From Marinomonas gallaica (lineage in GTDB: Bacteria > Pseudomonadota > Gammaproteobacteria > Pseudomonadales > Marinomonadaceae), in contig NZ_LTAX01000024.1 of assembly GCF_001639745.1 (NCBI RefSeq), forward strand, positions 1 through 48,953: 48,953 bases of DNA, read 5' to 3'. Made by a program: the position numbers and the translations under genes. The notes below the pieces were generated by a model that saw only the letters and a program-made list of their open reading frames with translations, searched no databases and was not told the origin of the DNA. This document shows, piece after piece, positions 9,459 to 18,479 of this stretch; the stretch's first letter is position 1, and each line of letters starts with the position of its first letter.

Positions 9459-9770
9459 TTATGGTTTTTTAACCCAAGCCTGACACCATCCATTTGCTTC
9501 AACGGCATGGCCCGCAAACAATGGGCAAGCGCCAGAACCTGCATTATAGAAATTACAGTTACTGCATGCGCTACCTGCTTTAAATGCTGCGTGTGAAGAA
9601 GCATTTGCAGCATCTGGCACATACGCTAACGCTTTAGCATTAGGCGCATTTGGGTCTAACATTGGCAATGCAGCAAACGCATTAGAGGTAAGCGCGCCCA
9701 TACCAAACGGCAGTGCAGCCAAGCCAAACAACCCTTTTTTCACAAATTTACGACGACTACTGTCAATCAT
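9459..9770 (-). CDS. high-potential iron-sulfur protein (HiPIP), Tat-exported
   Basis: This is a small periplasmic [4Fe-4S] electron carrier of 103 residues. The N-terminus SRRKFVKKG followed by a hydrophobic stretch is a twin-arginine signal, so the cluster is inserted before export. The mature part carries the four cluster cysteines as CSNC, then ACPLF, then WCQAW, with the spacing of HiPIPs. It stands alone between terminator-bounded genes, with no reductase or oxidase partner in the window. ATG 9770 has a GGAGAG ribosome-binding site. Confidence 0.92.
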   Translation of the reverse strand: MIDSSRRKFVKKGLFGLAALPFGMGALTSNAFAALPMLDPNAPNAKALAYVPDAANASSHAAFKAGSACSNCNFYNAGSGACPLFAGHAVEANGWCQAWVKKP

Positions 9771-9878
9771 TGTTCTCTCCTGCTGACTAGACTAAATAGT
9801 TAATTTGTTCTAACAAAAAGAGACTAAAGCTGGAATCATTCTCAGTACCTGACCTAAATCAGGAAAGATGCATCCTCA

Positions 9879-12845
9879 TCAACGAAATTCATGATATTGC
9901 TCGATACGATTACGGCCTGAGTTTTTAGCTTGATACAAAGCATGATCCGCACGCTTTAAAAGGCTTTGATAGTCATGGCAGCCCAAGGCATTCGCCAAGC
10001 CAATACTGACAGTTAAATGAAACTCATCATTCAGCTGTGGGCAATGAAGTTTAGCGACACCTTCAAGTAGCCCATTACAAAGCGCTAAAGCTTGCTCTTC
10101 AGTGCCATGAATTAACAACGTAAACTCTTCACCACCCCAGCGGGCAACTACGTTAGGGGCACTCACAGACTCCTTCAAGAACTTAGCCATAAGCTTGATA
10201 ACTTCATCTCCAACTATATGAGAGAATCGGTCATTTACCTGTTTAAAATGATCTATATCTATAATGGCAAGATTCAACTTACCCAGCCCTTGAATCGATA
10301 GCATAAAGTCCCTGCGTACCTTTTCATCAAAAGCACGTCGGTTGTACAGGCCCGTCAGAACATCCTCTTTGGACAACCGCTCAAAACGCTCCGCTTGTTC
10401 CCTTAATGCTTCAGTTTTAGTATGAATTTGCATCGCCATATCACGTTGACGCTTTTTCAACGCATACACTCGCCAGTACATAAGAAGGGTTAAACCCGCG
10501 ACAAGGGCGATCAGTAACAAAGCTTGTACATCTCTTCTTTGCCAAACCAAGGGTTGCAGTTCAAATTCGTACTTTGTTTTAGACTCATGCCATTCGCCAT
10601 AGGGATAGCGAACACTGACATGAAATTCATAATGCCCAGGCGGTAGGTTGGTATACTCGGCGACAGTTTGACTGCCTTGATAATTCCAATCATCATCAAA
10701 CCCCACCAACTTGGTTTGATATTGCAAACGCTCAGGCATAATGTAACTGAGCCCAGCAAAGTTAATTCGTATACGATTCGATCCAGGTTGCAGTGAGTAA
10801 TCGCGTTGAGGGTTGATCGATACACCGTCGACTTCTACGTCTTCAATGACTATTGGTAGGCTGTATTGGTAGAGCTGTTTAAGTGTAGTCGGCAAAATAA
10901 AAGACACGCCGCCCGCTGTCGCAAAACCCAACATGCCTCTTTTAGCGCTCACTGCTGCCGGCGTTGAGCCGCCGTTCGCTTGACTACTGCCCATGCCATC
11001 TTCATCACCAAAATGCTCAAAATTGATGGCAGCTATTTCACCTGAGGCAGCACGATGGGCCTCAACATAACTAATTTTCCAGATACCACGGTTACTCGTT
11101 AGCCAGAAACTTCCCATGCGATCATAAACAACTTGAAATAGCTTATCGATTGGCAGCCCTTCAGGTTTACCAACGCCAGTAAGTTGATTGGCGATCGTGT
11201 CATATCGAAGCAAACCACGATCAGTTGCCATCCATACAAAACCAGGTTCAATGTAGAAACCAAACACATACTGTGCCTGCTCAAATATTGATATATCAAT
11301 AGGAAGAATACGGTTGCGACGATCATATACAGCGACTCCTTCCGCTGTACCAATCCAAATCCGGCCGCGTCGATCTTCACTTAAGGCGATAATATAATTA
11401 TCAGGCAAATTTGAACTGTGCTCATCAAAAACAGTACGAGTACCGTCTTGCTCAAACATCACTAAGCCATTAACCGTCCCAATCCAAACACGTCCTTTTG
11501 AATCCTCTAATAAAGCTCGTACTTCATTGTCAGGCAACCCGTTATCTTTATTATAAAGGAGCGTCATCAGCCCCGACTTCCAGCGGTAGACGCCATTGCG
11601 TTGCGTACCCACTAGAACAGACTGATCGGAAATATTCGCTAAACTTAGCATAGACTGACGCGCAGCCGGTTGCTCACTGGCTACCAGCACTTTCCCATCT
11701 TCTATTAAATTTAAACCTTCGCTACTGCCAACTAAAAATCGGTCTCCCGGTATATTAAGTAACGTTCGGACAAAGTTACCTTCTAACCCTTCTAACGCTG
11801 AATAATTACGAAAAGGCGCTTCACGTAATCGCATTACGCCACCATTAGTGCCAACCCAAATGCTGCCTTCCGAATCTTGAAACCAAGAGATAACCCGATT
11901 GTTTGGTAAACCAGAACTTGTATCAATAAAATCAACACCGCGAAGCGTAATCTGCGCTAACCCTTTATCAATAGAACCGACCCAGATATTCCCCTCATCA
12001 TCTTCTTCAACCACCGTAATTGTTGAAGTGCGTAGATCTGGCAGCAACTCTATAAATTGCTTTCCATCGTATCTCCAAGCACCGTTTGTCGTTCCGATTA
12101 ATACATGATCACGATGATCTACAGAAACATAATAAACGCGCACGTTCTTGGGAATATCGGGTATTTGCAGCTTTTGCGCACCTTTAGAAGAAACCCGATA
12201 CAGGCCAGAACGGGTGGCAGCGTAAATAAGTCCTGAACGTGTTTGGGTAAGGTGTGCTGTGCTAACGTTAAGTACTAAACGATCTTCCGAATAAGTATTT
12301 TCACCTTCTTTTTGTCGGTAATATACACCCTCACCCTCGACTGCAAGCCAAAGATTCGAATCGTCGTCTAACAATATATCGTTTACCAGACTTTTAGCGG
12401 GCTCTTGTTGCGACCAGCTGTAATGTTCTCGAACAGTAATACCACCGCGGCCACCACCCACCCACAGCTGATTACCTTTTGCCGGAGCCAACGCTCGCAC
12501 GGCGGCATCAATCAACCCTGTTTCAGGGTCACGGCTAAACAGCTTAAAGCTTTTGCCGTTATAACGGGCTACGCCTTCCCATGTTGCAAACCACAAGTAA
12601 CCATCTTCTGTTTGAGCAATAGCATTAACACTGTTATGAGGTAATCCGTCATGCGACGTCCAAACATCGGCAAAATAGTCATGCATACTTACCGCAGCAT
12701 AAATGCTAGTCCCATATAAAAGAGCAATGGAACACATTAGCCACTTTAATCCATCATAGTAACGACTTAACTGCATGCTCAACCCTAAGAAACAAATACT
12801 GAACCCAAAATAGCGTAATTTAAGCAAAAAAAGTAGATTTTTCAT
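9879..12845 (-). CDS. beta-propeller sensor diguanylate cyclase (reg_prop / Y_Y_Y / GGDEF)
   Basis: This 988-residue protein is a predicted periplasmic sensor coupled to cyclic di-GMP synthesis. The order is a signal or anchor region, about twelve to fourteen two-component-regulator propeller repeats (patterns such as VWIGTVNGL and IWVGTNGGV), a Y_Y_Y domain at about 700-765, one membrane helix at about 775-797, a short coiled coil and a GGDEF domain at about 820-985. The catalytic motif is RWGGEEF. The RxxD inhibitory site is absent. An alternative start at ATG 12776 gives a cleaner signal peptide (MQLSRYYDGLKWLM, ending SIYA), so the first 23 residues may not be translated. The ligand is unknown. 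Related propellers sense carbohydrates in Bacteroidetes. Confidence 0.85.
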   Translation of the reverse strand: MKNLLFLLKLRYFGFSICFLGLSMQLSRYYDGLKWLMCSIALLYGTSIYAAVSMHDYFADVWTSHDGLPHNSVNAIAQTEDGYLWFATWEGVARYNGKSFKLFSRDPETGLIDAAVRALAPAKGNQLWVGGGRGGITVREHYSWSQQEPAKSLVNDILLDDDSNLWLAVEGEGVYYRQKEGENTYSEDRLVLNVSTAHLTQTRSGLIYAATRSGLYRVSSKGAQKLQIPDIPKNVRVYYVSVDHRDHVLIGTTNGAWRYDGKQFIELLPDLRTSTITVVEEDDEGNIWVGSIDKGLAQITLRGVDFIDTSSGLPNNRVISWFQDSEGSIWVGTNGGVMRLREAPFRNYSALEGLEGNFVRTLLNIPGDRFLVGSSEGLNLIEDGKVLVASEQPAARQSMLSLANISDQSVLVGTQRNGVYRWKSGLMTLLYNKDNGLPDNEVRALLEDSKGRVWIGTVNGLVMFEQDGTRTVFDEHSSNLPDNYIIALSEDRRGRIWIGTAEGVAVYDRRNRILPIDISIFEQAQYVFGFYIEPGFVWMATDRGLLRYDTIANQLTGVGKPEGLPIDKLFQVVYDRMGSFWLTSNRGIWKISYVEAHRAASGEIAAINFEHFGDEDGMGSSQANGGSTPAAVSAKRGMLGFATAGGVSFILPTTLKQLYQYSLPIVIEDVEVDGVSINPQRDYSLQPGSNRIRINFAGLSYIMPERLQYQTKLVGFDDDWNYQGSQTVAEYTNLPPGHYEFHVSVRYPYGEWHESKTKYEFELQPLVWQRRDVQALLLIALVAGLTLLMYWRVYALKKRQRDMAMQIHTKTEALREQAERFERLSKEDVLTGLYNRRAFDEKVRRDFMLSIQGLGKLNLAIIDIDHFKQVNDRFSHIVGDEVIKLMAKFLKESVSAPNVVARWGGEEFTLLIHGTEEQALALCNGLLEGVAKLHCPQLNDEFHLTVSIGLANALGCHDYQSLLKRADHALYQAKNSGRNRIEQYHEFR

Positions 12846-12957
12846 AAGTATGGCTCATTTTGAATAGAAGCTAAGAAAATGCCCCATACGAACGTTTCCA
12901 CTTTAAAACCTATTCATTTTTGATATAGTGACCTAAATTGTATGACTGGAGCTAGTA

Positions 12958-14172
12958 GTGGATTTACAAATTCCTAATTTGCGGCATTTACGAGTATTCT
13001 TGGCTGTTTGCGAACTAAAAAGTATCACTAGAGCTTCTGAGCAAATTTATTTGTCTCAACCTGCTATCACACAAGCCATTGCAAAATTAGAAAAGCAACT
13101 CGAAACCCACTTATTTGAACGGCACTCCGATGGCATGTACCCCACGGAATCCGGAATATTATGGCAAAAACGTGTCACTCGCTCGCTGGATTACTTAAAA
13201 GATTCAGCCGCTGAGTTACTTCGTGATCCATCGCTAAAAGAAACGCTCTCTGCAAATGTGTTAGCTCAAATCAGCACAACCCAATTAAAAGCGTTAGTTG
13301 CTGTGTGCGACGTACAAAACTTCAGCATTGCCAGTCGTAACCTTGGCGTCTCACAGTCGTCGGTTCATAGGGCCGCCCGTGACCTTGAAAAACTGCTTGG
13401 CATCGCACTTTTCGATAAAACAAACACCGGCATTAGTTCAACCGATGCTGCCAAGACGCTTACAAAAGCTGCGAAGTTGGCATTCAGTGAATTACGTCAA
13501 GGTATGTATGAAATTCATGCATTACAGTTTAAAGATGTTTCCACTATCTCTCTAGGGAGCATGCCGCTAGCACGCACCACAATTTTACCCAAGTCCATTC
13601 TGCGGTTTGGCGATCAGCACCCAGATGTGAATATTAAAATAATAGAAGGTCCCTACCCCGACCTATTACACCATCTACGCCACGGCGATATAGACATTGT
13701 GCTTGGCGCTCTTCGCTACCCTTCTCCTGCGGACGATGTTATTCAAGAAGAGCTTTGGAACCCGCCGCTATCGATAGTCTGTCGCGATGGTCATCCACTT
13801 TTATCTCTTAACCAAGTTTCAGCTGAAGATTTAGAAAAGTTCGCTTGGGTTGTTCCTGCAGATGGAACTCCCACACGATCGGCCTTCGAAGCAATCTTTG
13901 ATCAAGCAGACTGCCCTCAACCAAGTCGCATTGTGGAATCAAGTTCACAGATTTTAATAAGAGAATTACTGATCGGAAGTGATCGATTGACATTAATATC
14001 TGAGCATCAGATGGAGCGCGAAATTGAGTTAGGAATACTCAAAATCTTATCTTATCCATTAGAGCATACGCGTCGCCCCATTGGCCTTTGCGTAAGAAAA
14101 AACTGGTTGCCAACTATTACTCAGTCTCACTTCTTGAGTGTTCTACGCGAAATATGCGATCAATTCAGATAA
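12958..14172 (+). CDS. LysR-type regulator with two tandem HTH domains, likely controls the lig genes
   Basis: This 404-residue regulator is about 100 residues longer than a normal LysR protein because the DNA-binding module is duplicated. The first HTH is at about 7-66 (SEQIYLSQPAITQAIAKLE), the second at about 106-165 (SRNLGVSQSSVHRAARDLE), and a LysR substrate-binding domain fills about 185-400. Both HTHs look intact. The start is GTG at 12958 with GGAG upstream. It lies 149 bases upstream of ligC on the same strand and near the main lig operon, so regulation of protocatechuate catabolism is the natural inference. The effector could be protocatechuate or a ring-cleavage product. It is not a simple LigR orthologue in length. 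Confidence 0.85.
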   Translation: MDLQIPNLRHLRVFLAVCELKSITRASEQIYLSQPAITQAIAKLEKQLETHLFERHSDGMYPTESGILWQKRVTRSLDYLKDSAAELLRDPSLKETLSANVLAQISTTQLKALVAVCDVQNFSIASRNLGVSQSSVHRAARDLEKLLGIALFDKTNTGISSTDAAKTLTKAAKLAFSELRQGMYEIHALQFKDVSTISLGSMPLARTTILPKSILRFGDQHPDVNIKIIEGPYPDLLHHLRHGDIDIVLGALRYPSPADDVIQEELWNPPLSIVCRDGHPLLSLNQVSAEDLEKFAWVVPADGTPTRSAFEAIFDQADCPQPSRIVESSSQILIRELLIGSDRLTLISEHQMEREIELGILKILSYPLEHTRRPIGLCVRKNWLPTITQSHFLSVLREICDQFR

Positions 14173-14321
14173 CTTTTGAATAGAAACATATTATCTCTTT
14201 TTTGAATACCATCTGTAGTTTACGAATTACATCATTTAAAACGCCAATGATAGATTGAATGTATTAATTTAGAGCAGTAACGCTCACCAAGAACAACAAG
14301 TCAATCGCTAGGAGATATCTA

Positions 14322-15269
14322 ATGAGAATTTGTATTGCAGGCGCATCAGGCGCATTCGGCATGAAGCATATGGATGCTATCGCAGCCATTGACGGTGCTG
14401 AGGTTGTGTCGGTTGTCGGTACCAAACCTGATGCAATCAAAGCTTTTGCAGAAGAGCGCGACGTTGCTCACCATACAACAGATCTAGCAGAAGCGTTGGC
14501 TCTTGATGACGTTGACGCTGTCATTCTAGCAACACCGACACAAATGCATGCCGCCCAAACCATTCAATGCTTAGAAGCTGGTAAGCACGTGATGTCTGAG
14601 ATTCCAATGGCAGACAACATCGAAGACGCACGCAAGGTCGTTGAAACTCAAAAACGTACGGGGCTGGTTGCTATGGCGGGGCACACTCGTCGTTTTAATC
14701 CTTCTCATCAGTGGATCCACAACAAAATTGCAGCGGGCGAATTAAAAGTCCAACAGATGGATGTGCAAACCTATTTTTTCCGTCGTTCCAATAAAAATGC
14801 GCTGGGTCAAGCCCGCTCCTGGACTGACCATCTTTTATGGCACCATGCTTGCCATACGGTTGACTTATTTCAATATCAAACCGGTGAAGTTGCGACAAAA
14901 GTTCAAGCTCTGCAAGGCCCTATTCATGAAGAGCTTAATATTGCCATGGATATGAGCATTGGTATGAAAGTGCCAAATGGTGCAATTTGTACATTGTCCC
15001 TTTCTTTCAATAATGACGGTCCATTTGGTACTTTCTTCCGTTATATTTGTGACAATGGCACTTATGTTGCGCGCTATGATGACCTATTCGATGGCAATGA
15101 GAACAAAATTGATCTATCTGGCGTCGCTGTCTCAAACAATGGCATTGAACTTCAGGATCGTGAATTCATCTCAGCAATCCAAGACGGCCGTGCTCCGAAT
15201 GCGTGCGTCACTCAAGCAATCGATGCAATGGAAACGCTACACAAACTAGAGCAGTGCTTAGAGGGCTAG
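14322..15269 (+). CDS. ligC: 4-carboxy-2-hydroxymuconate-6-semialdehyde dehydrogenase
   Basis: This enzyme oxidises the ring-cleavage product of protocatechuate (as its hemiacetal) to 2-pyrone-4,6-dicarboxylate with NAD(P)+. It is a 315-residue Gfo/Idh/MocA-family protein. The dinucleotide motif GASGAFG is at residues 7-13, the EIPMADN block follows the Rossmann fold, and GHTRRFNP and WTDHLLWHHACHTVD match LigC/GalB-region proteins. The length equals that of Sphingobium LigC. The ribosome-binding site is AGGAGATAT. It is encoded apart from the other pathway genes, downstream of the LysR regulator, and has its own terminator. Confidence 0.88.
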   Translation: MRICIAGASGAFGMKHMDAIAAIDGAEVVSVVGTKPDAIKAFAEERDVAHHTTDLAEALALDDVDAVILATPTQMHAAQTIQCLEAGKHVMSEIPMADNIEDARKVVETQKRTGLVAMAGHTRRFNPSHQWIHNKIAAGELKVQQMDVQTYFFRRSNKNALGQARSWTDHLLWHHACHTVDLFQYQTGEVATKVQALQGPIHEELNIAMDMSIGMKVPNGAICTLSLSFNNDGPFGTFFRYICDNGTYVARYDDLFDGNENKIDLSGVAVSNNGIELQDREFISAIQDGRAPNACVTQAIDAMETLHKLEQCLEG

Positions 15270-15289
15270 CTTTCACCTAGCATCTAAAA

Positions 15290-15313
15290 GCAGGGCCAAG
15301 TGCCCTGTTTTTT
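15290..15313 (+). terminator. rho-independent terminator after ligC
   Basis: The stem CAGGGC/GCCCTG (15291-15296 with 15302-15307) has a 5-base loop and is followed by six T. It separates ligC from the aldo/keto reductase gene, although some read-through is possible. Confidence 0.8.
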
Positions 15314-15347
15314 CATTTCTAAACACCACTTATACAAGGCAAGGACT

Positions 15348-16331
15348 ATGTCAGAAAAACATTTGAATTTACTCACGCCTAGCATAGGCCTAGGCTGCAT
15401 GAACCTTTCTCATGCTTACGGCTCCCCCGTTGCCGAAGAAGAAGCTATTAAGGCCCTCCAAGAAGCTTTTGAGATGGGTTATCGCCATTTTGATACTGCA
15501 ACACTCTACGGTGGAGGCAAGAATGAACTGCTCGTAGGTAAAGCTCTAAAACATCTTCGTAAAGAATTTTTCTTAGCCAGCAAATGCGGTATGGCGATGG
15601 TTAATGGTAAAAAAGAAATCAATGGTCGACCTGAGAACATTCGTCAACAGTGTGAAGACAGCTTAAAGCGCTTAAAAACAGAGTATATCAATCTGTATTA
15701 TCTACATCGTAAAGACCCTAATGTAGCCATTGAGGAAAGCGTGGGCGCTCTGAATGACTTAGTTAAAGAGGGTAAAATCGGCGCCATTGGCCTTTCCGAA
15801 GTGTCCGCCGATACTTTACGCAGCGCTCATAAAGAAGCTCCAATCACTGCCCTACAGTCTGAATACTCGCTTTGGACACGCAACCCCGAAATTGCCACAC
15901 TTGAAGTCACAAAAGAACTGGGGGTGACATTTGTGGCATTTAGCCCACTGGCGCGAGGCTATTTGACTGGCGCGGTAAAGAGCGCTGAATCATTAGAAAC
16001 GGGCGACATTCGCCTCAATATGCCGCGCTTTAACGATGATCACTACCCTAAAAACCTTTTACTGTTGAATAACTTTATTGAAATGGCAAAAGAAATGGGC
16101 TGCACACCAGCACAACTTGCACTCGCGTGGGTGTTGCACCAAGGCGATCATGTAGTTGCCATTCCTGGCACCCGCTTTGCGAACCACATGAATGACAACT
16201 TAGGTTCTTCTGATATTAAACTGTCTGCGGACCAATTAAGCGACCTAAACGACATGATTAATCAGAACACTATAAGTGGCGCGCGCTACAACGCAGCCCA
16301 ACAGAAAGAAATCGACACCGAAGAGTTTTAA
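15348..16331 (+). CDS. aldo/keto reductase
   Basis: This is a 327-residue NADPH-dependent oxidoreductase with an AKR (beta/alpha)8 barrel. The catalytic tetrad is visible: Asp and Tyr in FDTATLYGGG, Lys in ASKCGM and His in YYLHRKD. The C-terminal cofactor-binding block VAIPGTRFANHMNDN is also present. I start at ATG 15348, which follows AAGGACT, rather than at the upstream in-frame start overlapping the terminator. The substrate is unknown. Its place between ligC and quiC suggests an aldehyde or ketone linked to aromatic-acid metabolism, but no lig pathway step needs it. Confidence 0.85.
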   Translation: MSEKHLNLLTPSIGLGCMNLSHAYGSPVAEEEAIKALQEAFEMGYRHFDTATLYGGGKNELLVGKALKHLRKEFFLASKCGMAMVNGKKEINGRPENIRQQCEDSLKRLKTEYINLYYLHRKDPNVAIEESVGALNDLVKEGKIGAIGLSEVSADTLRSAHKEAPITALQSEYSLWTRNPEIATLEVTKELGVTFVAFSPLARGYLTGAVKSAESLETGDIRLNMPRFNDDHYPKNLLLLNNFIEMAKEMGCTPAQLALAWVLHQGDHVVAIPGTRFANHMNDNLGSSDIKLSADQLSDLNDMINQNTISGARYNAAQQKEIDTEEF

Positions 16332-16374
16332 TATACCCGCCGACTTATTCTTCACTCTATTATAAAGATCGTAC

Positions 16375-16402
16375 AATTGGAGGGCTAAACGCCCTCCAAT
16401 TT
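16375..16402. terminator. convergent terminator (aldo/keto reductase / quiC)
   Basis: An 11-bp perfect stem (16375-16385 with 16391-16401) has a 5-base loop. It lies between convergent genes. T runs on either side are short, so efficiency is uncertain. Confidence 0.7.
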
Positions 16403-16425
16403 AAGACACTCACAAACAGTAACCG

Positions 16426-17094
16426 CTAGTTTTCCCCTTGTTCCGCCTGTGCAGCCAAGCGAACAAAGGCATTTGCTTCGCCATAGTTATCATAGCCTGC
16501 AACCCTCTGAACCACCTCAAAGAAGACACCGTGTATCTGCTCTGTATAAAAGTGGAAAAACTCTCCTTGATCGTTGCGATCATACAAAATATTGTGCGCT
16601 TTCATGCTCATTAACAGCTTTTCTGGCAAGTCGAAGCGTGCACCAATATCGCGATAATAATTATTGGGAATGGTCAGAACTTTCTCTTGATCCATATTTT
16701 TTGCAGCAACAAAGATATCCTTACATGCAAAGGCAACTTGCTGAACCCCCGAGCCACGTGTTTGAGTAAGAAAACGTTCCGCTGACGCCGAGCGAGCATT
16801 AGTCATGTTAATTGGTATACGTACCGTCTTGTCTTTATTTGTTGCAGTCCGGCTCACCACCAAGCCGTGTATATCCGGAAGATCTTGGCTTGGCTCAATA
16901 TCAAATCCAAATAAAGACTTATAGAAAAAGCCTGTCGACAAAAAGTCTACGTTCGCAACCGTTTGACCTATATGATCGATGCGCTCAAGCCCAACACCCT
17001 GCTCACCTTGAACGCCATTAATCGATTTAAAATCTACATCAAAGAAGCGATAACCCGTGCCGCGATTAACTAGGTAAACTAAACTATCAGCCAC
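16426..17094 (-). CDS. QuiC C-terminal part: HPPD-like (VOC) domain fragment
   Basis: The frame downstream of the frameshift encodes a 4-hydroxyphenylpyruvate-dioxygenase-like VOC domain. The first usable internal start is GTG 17094 (VADSLVYLVNRG), giving 222 residues, but homologous sequence extends upstream to about 17270. No good ribosome-binding site precedes the GTG, so independent translation is doubtful. VOC metal-ligand positions are suggested by the His in ERIDHIGQTV and the Glu in GVFFEVVQR. In QuiC this domain is not a true HPPD. Confidence 0.55.
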   Translation of the reverse strand: MADSLVYLVNRGTGYRFFDVDFKSINGVQGEQGVGLERIDHIGQTVANVDFLSTGFFYKSLFGFDIEPSQDLPDIHGLVVSRTATNKDKTVRIPINMTNARSASAERFLTQTRGSGVQQVAFACKDIFVAAKNMDQEKVLTIPNNYYRDIGARFDLPEKLLMSMKAHNILYDRNDQGEFFHFYTEQIHGVFFEVVQRVAGYDNYGEANAFVRLAAQAEQGEN

Positions 17095-17245
17095 GCCTCG
17101 AATTGCTGGGATATTAAGCTCACCTGGACCAGCTTGATTCTCAAATCGCTCAGCCTTGTAGTGCTCAGCAACATCAAGCGTGTGCTTTACGTTTTCTGTC
17201 GCGAAGCCTAAAGCACATACAGATACGCCATGCTTTTCATGGTAT

Positions 17246-18280
17246 TCATGAGCTTCGCGGCTCTTTGTTGAGAATTAAATTAATATCGCCTTGGCGCATC
17301 AAAGACACATTTTTTGAAACGTGCTTGTGGGTTTCTGCAAAACCAAGCTGCGATAAGGTTTTAATAAGTTCATCGCCAGAACTCCCTTCTACCGCAAACT
17401 CAATAAACTCCACATCTATAATAGATGCTGTAGCGTCAATATCATCTTTCACAATGCCGTGTTTTGGAGCAGTTTGATCATCCAGCCATATCAATGAACG
17501 CATACCGTCGATTGCTTTTGCAACAGGGTCAGATGAGCGGAACTCATCATTGAAAATCTCGTGAGAAAGGTAGTCATCGAAGCCTTTGTCTTTCAACACC
17601 TGCACAAACTCAACCACTGGCATATCACCTTGACCAGGAAAACACCGAGAGTGACGACTATAAGTCAAGTAATCGGTACGAGGCATTATTGGAGCATCAG
17701 CAACTTGCACTAACGCAATTTTATCAACTGGTATCTCATCACGCAGACAATCCAATGTATTGCCACGCGAAAACATATGAAACGTATCAAGGTTAATCCC
17801 AAGACTAGGATGATCCGCGCGCTGCACTAAATCCCAAGCGTCGTCATAATCGGCAATATGGCGACCCCATGCTAATGCTTCATAACCTAGAATTAACTCT
17901 TCACTTGCAGCGATTTCAGCCAAATCACGTAAGTCGGCGGCACATAAATCGCGATCTGGTGAGGCATAAGGCTGAACATTACAGCACATCAACAAGCGAT
18001 TCGTACCTAACTCATGCGCAACCTGCATCTTACGCTTCAGCATCTCAATGCGTTTTTTTTGAATATCTCTAGGGTTGCCTTCCATATCACGAAATGGTTG
18101 TAACGCAATGATCTCTAAGCCTAAATCACGAGCCATTTTACTCACATCAGACGGTGACCCTGAGTACTGCGTCAAATCGTTTTCAAAGATCTCAACGCCC
18201 TGAAAACCAGCCTTGGATGCAGCCTCCATTTTCTCTCGCAAGGTTCCTGAGATGGATACGGTAGCTAATGCAGTCTTCAT
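17246..18280 (-). CDS. QuiC N-terminal part: 3-dehydroshikimate dehydratase domain
   Basis: This open frame encodes 344 residues from MKTALATVSISGTL to the premature TGA at 17246-17248. It contains the whole TIM-barrel catalytic domain: ENDLTQYSGSP, LLMCCNVQPYA, GYEALAWGRHI, GINLDTFHMFSRGN, PGQGDMP and SHEIFNDEFR. These include the Glu, Asp/His and Glu metal ligands of the family. It ends with a few out-of-frame residues (PRSS). Single-domain dehydratases such as AsbF exist, so this half could keep some activity. A partner role for the HPPD-like half has been reported for Pseudomonas QuiC. Confidence 0.75.
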   Translation of the reverse strand: MKTALATVSISGTLREKMEAASKAGFQGVEIFENDLTQYSGSPSDVSKMARDLGLEIIALQPFRDMEGNPRDIQKKRIEMLKRKMQVAHELGTNRLLMCCNVQPYASPDRDLCAADLRDLAEIAASEELILGYEALAWGRHIADYDDAWDLVQRADHPSLGINLDTFHMFSRGNTLDCLRDEIPVDKIALVQVADAPIMPRTDYLTYSRHSRCFPGQGDMPVVEFVQVLKDKGFDDYLSHEIFNDEFRSSDPVAKAIDGMRSLIWLDDQTAPKHGIVKDDIDATASIIDVEFIEFAVEGSSGDELIKTLSQLGFAETHKHVSKNVSLMRQGDINLILNKEPRSS

Positions 18281-18430
18281 TAAACCCCCTTTACATATAT
18301 TGTTATTAATATACAAGAACAGCCAAAATTTCTTATAAATAGTCAGCTTAATGTCCTAAATATTAGCCTATACAAGGGATAACAAACGAATGAAATATAG
18401 CGCCCAACACCTACCAAAAAAGGAATACAT

Positions 18431-18458
18431 AAAACAAAAAATGCAGCAAATGCTGCGT
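18431..18458 (-). terminator. rho-independent terminator of the aroE-like gene
   Basis: Read on the minus strand, the stem GCAGCA/TGCTGC (18451-18456 with 18443-18448) has a two-base loop that probably opens to four. It is followed by ATTTTTTGTTTT. It lies 24 bases after the dehydrogenase stop. Confidence 0.75.
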
Positions 18459-18479
18459 TTTGGCAAACAATATATTGAC

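Larger units (their letters stand above)
16426..18280 (-). pseudogene. quiC: 3-dehydroshikimate dehydratase quiC, interrupted by a one-base frameshift
   Basis: QuiC converts 3-dehydroshikimate to protocatechuate and so feeds the lig pathway. In Pseudomonas it is one protein of about 635 residues, with an N-terminal sugar-isomerase-like catalytic domain and a C-terminal HPPD-like domain. Both domains are encoded here but in different frames. The start is ATG 18280, behind GGGGG. The first part is described as the CDS 17246-18280. The second frame is open from 17274 down to the stop at 16426 and encodes the HPPD-like domain (EYHEKHGVSVCALGF, then ERIDHIGQTVANVD and FHFYTEQIHGVFFEVVQR). Removing one of the two C residues (minus strand) at 17259-17260 restores ...LNKEREAHEYHEKHG... 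It may be a true pseudogene or a base-call error. Confidence 0.85.
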
